Source of the DNA: Novosphingobium sp. UBA6722
GTDB taxonomy: Bacteria > Pseudomonadota > Alphaproteobacteria > Sphingomonadales > Sphingomonadaceae
Assembly: GCA_002454125.1 (NCBI GenBank)
Contig: DKII01000038.1
Location: forward strand, 2,298-23,251
Reading direction: 5' to 3'
DNA length: 20,954 bases
Shown piece by piece: positions 15,230 through 20,954 of this stretch. The translations under genes were made by a program, and so were the position numbers. The notes beneath the pieces were generated by a model, which worked only from the letters and a program-made list of their open reading frames with translations, had not been told where the DNA came from and did not search any database. Each line of letters begins with the position of its first letter. Position 1 is the stretch's first letter.

Positions 15230-15258
15230 CCTATAGCCAGAGCCTGCCTGAACGCCAA
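15230..15258 (-). promoter_or_regulatory. Predicted sigma-70 promoter of bamD
   Basis: Read on the minus strand: TTGGCG (15258-15253), an exact 17-bp spacer, TATAGG (15235-15230), each 4/6 to consensus. Transcription would start near 15223, so bamD would be leaderless or use the second ATG. Confidence 0.5.
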
Positions 15259-15293
15259 GTGAAGTTGCAGGGCTATCCCCGCTCGCCGCCAGA

Positions 15294-15320
15294 GCTGTCA
15301 GATGCCAGGGCTGTCAGATG
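15294..15320. repeat. 11-bp direct repeat over the lipoxygenase 3' end
   Basis: GCTGTCAGATG occurs at 15294-15304 and 15310-15320. The second copy holds the final Ile codon and stop of the lipoxygenase gene. The first lies just downstream and looks like a 16-bp duplication of that end. Confidence 0.7.
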
Positions 15321-17266
15321 TTGGTGCTGGTGGGGATCCGGCTCGGCAGCAGATAGGGATAGGCCACCCGGCGCTGCGCATTGCGCGCCACGATCCGCGT
15401 CTCCACCGCCTGCAGGCTGGCCTGGAACCGCACCAGCGGCCCTTCCGGCCCGGTAACGCGCGGATCCTGGAACCAGGCCGGATAGGGAAAGTCGCGCGAC
15501 TGGTAGGTACCAAGCGGGCGGTAGTGGAGCGAACCCAGCAGGTAGAGCGTTTCCAGCTGCTGCAATGCCGGGGCGAGCGGCGGCATGGTATCCAGCCAGT
15601 CGCTGCGATCATGGCCCTGCCGCTCCAGCGGTGCGGCCTCCCAGCCGGCGCCGGTCACGGCCGGGGCAAATTCCATCACGTCCTTCTGCGGAAAGTTGAC
15701 CGCTGCGTGCTGGGCGCTGCAGGTAAACAGGATCATCGTGCAGGCATCGATCAGCCCGGCCACGGTGGTCAGCGTGGGGAAGCCCTTGAGCTGCCCCTCG
15801 CCCTGCAATTCGGCGCACCAGGCCGCCAGTTCCGGATCGCCGGCCACATCGGCATCGCCGGCATAGTACAGCCCGACATAGCCAGAAACCCATTGGTGGA
15901 TCGCCTGCCAGACCAGCAGGGCATCGTCGCGATAGGGATAGTCCGGCAGCACGCCGGCATCATCGACCCCGCGCTCCTTCAGGTCATGCGGCAGCATCCG
16001 CCGGGTGAAATCAAACTCCAGCCGCGCCGCGACCGCCTGAGCCTGGCTCGATGCGATCGTTCCGGCAAAGATATGGTCGATCGGCCCGCCCGGCGTGATC
16101 AGCGAAGTGGCCGCGGCATTGTTGATGAACAGCGTACCTTCGTAATGCGGCACCAGCAGCGCCCACAGCGGGTGGACTTCGGCCAGATGGCGGCGGGTGG
16201 CCAGCGCCAGCGCCTCGATCACCAGATGGGTGTGGGCCAAGTGCGCGACGAGCTCGTGGTAATTGCCATCGGCGACCTGGACGATGAACTTGGCAATGTC
16301 CCAACCCCATTGCTCATCGGGCCGGACGCTGGGCGTGAAGACCGGATCGACCGAGCCATCCTGCCCACACTGGATCGCCACCGGCACCAGGCTGGCCCCG
16401 CCCGGTGGGACGGCGAACAGCGCCAGCGGGCGGTAAGCGTACTTGGCCTGGCCCTGATAGGATCCGGGCACCAGCTTGTTCAGCGCGGCATAGTCGCACA
16501 GGAAGACCCGGCCCGCAGCGAGCGCGGTGGCCAGATCGTCGCCGTTCACGACAGCAGCATAGCGCTCGGCGGTCAGCGCAAAATTGTCCGGCAGGGTGGT
16601 GATCTGCCTGATCAGGATCGCGTTGGGGCCGGCAACGCGCAGCCGGGCAAACTCGGCATCGTCCTGGAAGGTCCAGCCAATCCCCGGCAGGGTCAGCGTC
16701 TGGAACAGTTCGCGGTAGCGCTCCAGATCGCGCGGGGTGCGGCTGCCCAGCGCAGCGTGCTCGGCAGCGGTCAGGCTGACCACGTCAAACAGGTGCGCCA
16801 ACTGGTCGCGCAGTGCGGCATCAAGCGCGACGGCTCCGGCCGCACCCAGCGCCAGCTCGATATCTTCGGCAATCCGGCTCCAGATCGTGCCGCCCGACGT
16901 ATTGTGGGCGATCTTGTCCTTGATCGCCCCGATCGCCAGCTCGATCGCTGCCAGCGCGGCGATTTCAGCGGCGATGGCGGCGGGGGCGGCGGGCAGCAGG
17001 TTCTGCTCGGCCCACAGCTTCTTCACCGCCAGGTGGTTCTTGACGATCGCCAGCAGCTCGTCGGCCAGCAGGATCAACCAGGTCAGCGTCGGCTGCTCGT
17101 TCGCCGGCGGAGCGCCATTCAGCAGCGGCGCACCGGGCAGCGACGGGACCGAAGTGGTCCAGCCATAGACCCCCTGCGTGGCCACCAGCTGCGCGGCGCG
17201 GGCGGCCTGCTCGGCCGGGGTGTCGTTCTGGGGCAGGCTCGGATTGGCAGGCGCCTGATGCGGCAT
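15314..17266 (-). CDS. Bacterial lipoxygenase
   Basis: This is a non-haem iron dioxygenase that would peroxidise polyunsaturated fatty acids. The 650-aa protein matches the catalytic lipoxygenase domain without a PLAT domain. The motif from WDIAKFIVQVADGNYHELVAH through HPLWALLVPHY is present. All five iron ligands are found: H342 and H347 in HLAHTH, H520 and N524 in CSAQHAAVNFPQ, and the C-terminal Ile650 (ending STNI). By ungapped alignment with plant enzymes from memory, the Ala/Gly stereocontrol (Coffa) site is Ala385, which suggests an S-type product. No signal peptide is visible, unlike secreted Pseudomonas LoxA. The ATG has GGGAGA 8 nt upstream. The gene is divergent from a diguanylate cyclase gene. 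Confidence 0.92.
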   Translation of the reverse strand: MPHQAPANPSLPQNDTPAEQAARAAQLVATQGVYGWTTSVPSLPGAPLLNGAPPANEQPTLTWLILLADELLAIVKNHLAVKKLWAEQNLLPAAPAAIAAEIAALAAIELAIGAIKDKIAHNTSGGTIWSRIAEDIELALGAAGAVALDAALRDQLAHLFDVVSLTAAEHAALGSRTPRDLERYRELFQTLTLPGIGWTFQDDAEFARLRVAGPNAILIRQITTLPDNFALTAERYAAVVNGDDLATALAAGRVFLCDYAALNKLVPGSYQGQAKYAYRPLALFAVPPGGASLVPVAIQCGQDGSVDPVFTPSVRPDEQWGWDIAKFIVQVADGNYHELVAHLAHTHLVIEALALATRRHLAEVHPLWALLVPHYEGTLFINNAAATSLITPGGPIDHIFAGTIASSQAQAVAARLEFDFTRRMLPHDLKERGVDDAGVLPDYPYRDDALLVWQAIHQWVSGYVGLYYAGDADVAGDPELAAWCAELQGEGQLKGFPTLTTVAGLIDACTMILFTCSAQHAAVNFPQKDVMEFAPAVTGAGWEAAPLERQGHDRSDWLDTMPPLAPALQQLETLYLLGSLHYRPLGTYQSRDFPYPAWFQDPRVTGPEGPLVRFQASLQAVETRIVARNAQRRVAYPYLLPSRIPTSTNI

Positions 17267-17390
17267 GGCAAGTATCTCCCGGTTGCGACCCCGTGGAGGC
17301 GGCAGGGCTAGGCCGGCATGGTTAATTTCTCCCTTATGCCGCTGTTGCGCTTAAGAATTATTTCAGACCCTGCCCGTAACTTCCCGTTCC
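17267..17390. promoter_or_regulatory. Divergent promoter region, lipoxygenase / diguanylate cyclase
   Basis: This 124-bp gap carries an AT-rich core (about 17320-17372) between two outward-facing genes. It contains TTAA-N7-TTCA, a poor (6/8) CtrA-like match. No clear -35/-10 pair could be fixed for either gene. Confidence 0.35.
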
Positions 17391-18536
17391 ATGACCAGGC
17401 TGGCGGCCATGCTTCGGGGCTATTTCTTGCCCGACGTGCCCGACGCGATCCGCGACGAGTTCGTGGTGCGCGGCGCGGTGCAGATGCAGCACAATTCGCG
17501 CCTGCTGTTCTTTGCCCTGTTCCTGACCACCCCGACCGGCGCGCTAGCTGCGGCTGAAGGTGCGACCTGGTGGGTCCGCTATGGCACGCCGGCTGCCCTC
17601 GCCGTGTTCTGCCTGCTCGGCGTGTGGAGCCTCAGCCGCGACCTGCGCCTTTCCACCTCGGTCCGCCGTTCGCGCCGGTTCGTGCGCGATGCCACGGTCA
17701 GCTCCTCGCTGATTGCCGTGAGTTGCAGCGCCTGGTGCGTCTATTCCTGGCTGGGCGCCCCGCCGGAAGAACGGATCTATTACCCGATCATCATCGCGCT
17801 GGGGGCCTTTTCCACCGCCTATTGCTTGTCCAGCGCGCGCACCGCCGCGGTGCTCAACCTGGTGATCAACCTGGTGCCGATGCTGGTGCTGCTCTACACC
17901 TCGGGCAATCGCATGGACCTGGCGGTCGCGGTCAGCCTGTCGGTCGCAGCGCTATTCCAGCTGCACATGGTCCACTCGCACTTCCACACCGTGATCGACC
18001 TGCTGACGCTCCAGCGCCAGAGCCGCGAGCTGGCGCGCACCGATCCGCTGACCGGCCTGCTCAACCGCCGCGCGCTGCTTGATCATGCGCTAGAGCTGGG
18101 CAGCGAAGGCCCGGTCCGGTTGCTGCTGGTCGATATCGATCACTTCAAGGCGATCAACGATGGCCACGGCCACGACATGGGCGACGAAGTGCTCAAGATC
18201 GTCGCCGAACGCCTCGCCCGGATCGCCGAGATCCGCGCCAGCGTCGCCCGGATCGGCGGTGAAGAATTCGCGCTGGTCGGCCATGCCGATGACCTGCCCG
18301 AAGCCCTCGCCCTTGCGATCCTGAGTGAGATCCGCACGGCCGCCATGCCGCATGGCCGCCAGGTCACCGTCAGCGTCGGCCTGGCCGATGGCTCTGCCTC
18401 CGACGAGGCCGACTGGCGCCAACTGTTCAACCGTGCCGACTCTGCGCTCTATGCCGCCAAGGGCAACGGCCGCAACCGGCTGGAACAGGCCAGCCCGCTC
18501 CCCGCCCTGATCGCCGCCCGCAACGCTGCGGCCTGA
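17391..18536 (+). CDS. Membrane-bound diguanylate cyclase (GGDEF)
   Basis: The enzyme would make cyclic di-GMP from two GTP at the inner membrane. The 381-aa protein has about six hydrophobic segments (roughly 38-54, 66-82, 104-121, 128-148, 151-170, 177-195) forming a MASE-like sensor. A GGDEF domain begins TDPLTGLLNRRAL (217-229), with DIDHFKAINDGHGH and an active GGEEF motif (289-293). The residues five positions before GGEEF are EIRA, not RxxD, so the inhibitory I-site appears absent. The start ATG is preceded by only a weak ribosome-binding site. It converges on the DUF6481 gene with a 3-bp gap. Confidence 0.92.
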   Translation: MTRLAAMLRGYFLPDVPDAIRDEFVVRGAVQMQHNSRLLFFALFLTTPTGALAAAEGATWWVRYGTPAALAVFCLLGVWSLSRDLRLSTSVRRSRRFVRDATVSSSLIAVSCSAWCVYSWLGAPPEERIYYPIIIALGAFSTAYCLSSARTAAVLNLVINLVPMLVLLYTSGNRMDLAVAVSLSVAALFQLHMVHSHFHTVIDLLTLQRQSRELARTDPLTGLLNRRALLDHALELGSEGPVRLLLVDIDHFKAINDGHGHDMGDEVLKIVAERLARIAEIRASVARIGGEEFALVGHADDLPEALALAILSEIRTAAMPHGRQVTVSVGLADGSASDEADWRQLFNRADSALYAAKGNGRNRLEQASPLPALIAARNAAA

Positions 18537-18539
18537 TCC

Positions 18540-18863
18540 CTATTTCTTGCGGTTCTTGCGCGCGGCATAGCGCTCGTCGCGCGCGGCCTTGAGTTCGGCC
18601 TCGGTCGGCACGGGCTTGTGCGCGGCCAGCGCGGCGGCTTCGGCGGCGGCCTTCTTGTCAGCCTTGGCCTGGGCCAACTCAGCCTTGCGGGCGGCGCTCT
18701 TTTCAGCAGCAGCGGCTTCGCGGGCCAGGCGCGCCGCCTCACGCTCGGCGGCGATAGCGGGATCGATCGGAGCCTTGGCGGCCAGCGCCGCCAGCGCCTT
18801 TTCGCGGGCCTTGGCGGCCAGAGCGGTCCGTTCCTGGAAACTGGGGTCTTTGTAGGAAGCCAT
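18540..18863 (-). CDS. DUF6481-type small charged helical protein
   Basis: This is a 107-aa protein of unknown function that resembles the DUF6481 family common in sphingomonads. It begins MASYKDPSFQERTALAAKAR and consists of long Ala/Lys/Glu/Arg helices, predicted coiled coil, ending in the basic KNRKK. The ATG at 18863 fits the family N-terminus; 13 open codons upstream look like leader. The ribosome-binding site is weak. Low sequence complexity makes the family call less certain, but the KDPSFQER start is characteristic. Confidence 0.7.
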   Translation of the reverse strand: MASYKDPSFQERTALAAKAREKALAALAAKAPIDPAIAAEREAARLAREAAAAEKSAARKAELAQAKADKKAAAEAAALAAHKPVPTEAELKAARDERYAARKNRKK

Positions 18864-19069
18864 AAAGTGCGTGGTGCTTTCTGCGTGTTGATCCCCGTCC
18901 ATACACGAATTACCCCCCAGCGGGGATTATTCCGCCGCCGCCCGGTCCTCGCCGCCTTTCCCACCCGCGAAAACCATTTTCCTACAACCCCTTGGCTCAG
19001 GCATAATCCCGGGTTTCCTGCCCCGCCCCACTCGCCCCAGAACCCGCAGAACCCCCAGGACGCCCCGCC
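18864..19069 (+). promoter_or_regulatory. Divergent intergenic region with a -10 for the HTH-like gene
   Basis: CATAAT at 19002-19007 is a 5/6 match to the -10 consensus; no good -35 is seen. AGGA lies 10 nt before the ATG at 19070. The rest is C-rich leader with a small CCCC-AG-CGGGG type hairpin near 18914-18925. Confidence 0.3.
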
Positions 19070-19762
19070 ATGACGATCGACAAGCGCCAGCTCCCCGCCG
19101 CCCCCGGCCAGATCCCCGATTTCGCCCCCGTGCCGCGCGGCACCAACCGCCACGATGGCTGGACGGAAGACCGCCAGCGCCGCTTTATCGAGGCGCTCTC
19201 CGTCACCGGCAGCGTCAAGGCGGCGGCCCACCGCGTCAACATGACCCCCGAAGGCGCCTACCTGCTGCGCCGCCATCCAGCGGCGGAAAGCTTCCGCAAG
19301 GCCTGGGAAGCCGCGCTCTCATTGGGCGTGCAGCAGCTGGAGGACGTGGCGCTCGAACGCGCGCTCCACGGCACCGAGGTGCCGGTGTACTCGTACGGCA
19401 AGCTGGTCGGCAGCCGGATCAAGCACAATGACCGGCTGCTGATGTTCATGCTCAAGAACCGCGCCCCCACCCGCTTCAACGCGGCTGGCCAGGTGACCGA
19501 GCGCCGCAACACCATCGGCAACCCCGGCTATGCGACCGAGCTATCGCGGCTGAAAAAGCAGTGGCGCAAGGAATGGGAGGCCGAACAGGCCATGGCCCGC
19601 CGCCAGCGCAGCGACGCCACCGCCGCCTCGATCAACGCCCAGCTGGAAGCGATGAAACAGCGCCGCCTGGCCGTGATGAGCCCGCGGACCCGGCGGCTGT
19701 ACGAGGCCTATCTGGAATCGGGGCGACTGGATGAGGTGAATGCGAGGCGGCGGGGGGAGTGA
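19070..19762 (+). CDS. Hypothetical protein with HTH-like N-terminus
   Basis: I do not recognise this 230-aa protein with confidence. The N-terminal third (GWTEDRQRRFIEALSVTGSV, then KAAAHRVNMTPEGAYLLRRH) looks like a homeodomain-type helix-turn-helix, as in phage terminase small subunits and some transposase-associated proteins. The middle has LGVQQLEDVALERALHGTEVPVY and KHNDRLLMFMLKNRAPTRF. The C-terminal third is a basic, charged helix ending in VNARRRGE. No phage genes are nearby, so it may be a domesticated DNA-binding protein. The ATG is preceded by AGGA. A weak hairpin (GAGGG/CCCTC, 19761-19774) follows the stop. Confidence 0.7.
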   Translation: MTIDKRQLPAAPGQIPDFAPVPRGTNRHDGWTEDRQRRFIEALSVTGSVKAAAHRVNMTPEGAYLLRRHPAAESFRKAWEAALSLGVQQLEDVALERALHGTEVPVYSYGKLVGSRIKHNDRLLMFMLKNRAPTRFNAAGQVTERRNTIGNPGYATELSRLKKQWRKEWEAEQAMARRQRSDATAASINAQLEAMKQRRLAVMSPRTRRLYEAYLESGRLDEVNARRRGE

Positions 19763-19814
19763 GGGGATTCCCTCTATTTCGGAAGCATTTCCTCTTCCTA
19801 CGATATAGTATTGT

Positions 19815-20075
19815 AATCCTTTGCCGATTGACATTGATGTAGCGGGTGACGTGCCATCAACGACAGGCTTGCGCTGGTTGAAACAACTTGAATGCTTTGG
19901 GTTGGTTGAACGCGTGGACAATCCAAAGGATCAGCGCTCAAGCTGGGTCAGCCTGACTGACAAAGGGTACAGTGCAATCAAAGATTATTTTGACAGCGTA
20001 TTCTCACAAACAGATCGGATGAGGCGATCGTTCGAAGAAAAGATATTAATCGCACACGAAAGGATGCGGACCTGA
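19815..20075 (+). pseudogene. N-terminally truncated MarR-like winged-helix regulator
   Basis: The frame encodes VPSTTGLRWLKQLECFGLVE, RVDNPKDQRSSWVSLTDKG and then a helix ending HERMRT. This matches the recognition helix, wing and C-terminus of a MarR-like regulator family (compare VPSTTALRWI..LE..GLVER). The N-terminal 60-90 residues expected for a full protein are missing. An in-frame TAG at 19806-19808 closes the frame just upstream, and the only candidate start is a TTG at 19821 without a ribosome-binding site. Base composition is clearly more AT-rich than the flanks, which suggests foreign origin. It is probably a remnant. Confidence 0.7.
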
Positions 20076-20100
20076 CTAGCGTCCAAAACGTAGTAACTAT

Positions 20101-20114
20101 GCCAGCATGCTGGC
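20101..20114. repeat. 14-bp perfect palindrome downstream of lepA
   Basis: GCCAGCATGCTGGC is its own reverse complement. A second palindrome, GCGTTAACGC, lies at 20143-20152 next to the lepA stop. They sit between the converging MarR remnant and lepA and might act in termination, though the first would leave almost no loop. Confidence 0.6.
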
Positions 20115-20153
20115 TCAATCGAAGTGTATTGGAGCGAGCGGAGCGTTAACGCC

Positions 20154-20954
<801 letters not shown>

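Noticed and set aside
15302..17311. Long open frame (669 codons) antisense to the lipoxygenase gene
   Set aside because: It mirrors the lipoxygenase codons on the opposite strand, shows no domain, and is explained by high GC with few stop codons.
17320..17372. CtrA site between the lipoxygenase and diguanylate cyclase genes
   Set aside because: TTAA-N7-TTCA matches only 6 of 8 positions, which is expected by chance in an AT-rich patch.
18449..19276. Minus-strand frame of about 275 codons covering the DUF6481 gene
   Set aside because: It is offset from the DUF6481 frame, Pro/Arg-rich, and spans the intergenic region and part of the opposite-strand gene.

Overview
The window is a GC-rich alphaproteobacterial chromosome segment, most likely from a sphingomonad (Sphingomonadaceae or Erythrobacteraceae). 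The evidence is the gene families present (B3 metallo-beta-lactamase, sphingomonad-type TonB receptor, DUF6481, DUF559 protein with palindromic flanks), the recN/ligA/bamD gene set, and an alphaproteobacterial direct-repeat LexA box (GTTC-N7-GTTC). No rRNA, tRNA, CRISPR array or recognisable insertion sequence was seen.

Layout. 1-2743 (+): a subclass B3 metallo-beta-lactamase, prmA and a DMT/EamA transporter, overlapping or nearly touching, so probably one transcript. 2762-3651: an orphan Flp pilin gene (-) with a CtrA-like site upstream, a degenerate 30-codon copy of the ligA 3' end (-), and a small PilZ protein gene (+). 3651-8540 (-): a four-gene chain recN > GNAT > DUF559 > ligA in which every stop overlaps the next start if the DUF559 frame is read at full length. 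A LexA box and promoter sit directly at the recN start. The DUF559 gene is bounded by 36-37 bp inverted repeats, each with a perfect palindrome, and looks like a small cassette inserted in the operon just before ligA.

8725-12042 (-): an Rrf2 regulator, a 60-aa YezD/OscA-like (DUF2292) protein and a large TonB-dependent receptor, which together suggest a sulfur-responsive uptake unit. 12244-14400 (+): a class A penicillin-binding protein. 14412-15221 (-): bamD. 15314-17266 (-): a bacterial lipoxygenase that keeps all five iron ligands, including the C-terminal Ile. It is divergent from a membrane diguanylate cyclase (17391-18536, +). 18540-18863 (-): DUF6481. 19070-19762 (+): an unidentified HTH-like protein. 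19763-20153: an AT-rich patch with an N-terminally truncated MarR-like regulator. 20154-20954 (-): the C-terminal part of lepA, running off the window.

The strongest leads are the DUF559/palindrome cassette inside a LexA-controlled DNA-repair operon, the Rrf2-YezD-TonB receptor unit, the intact lipoxygenase and the ligA tail remnant. All calls come from reading the sequence; no database search was run.
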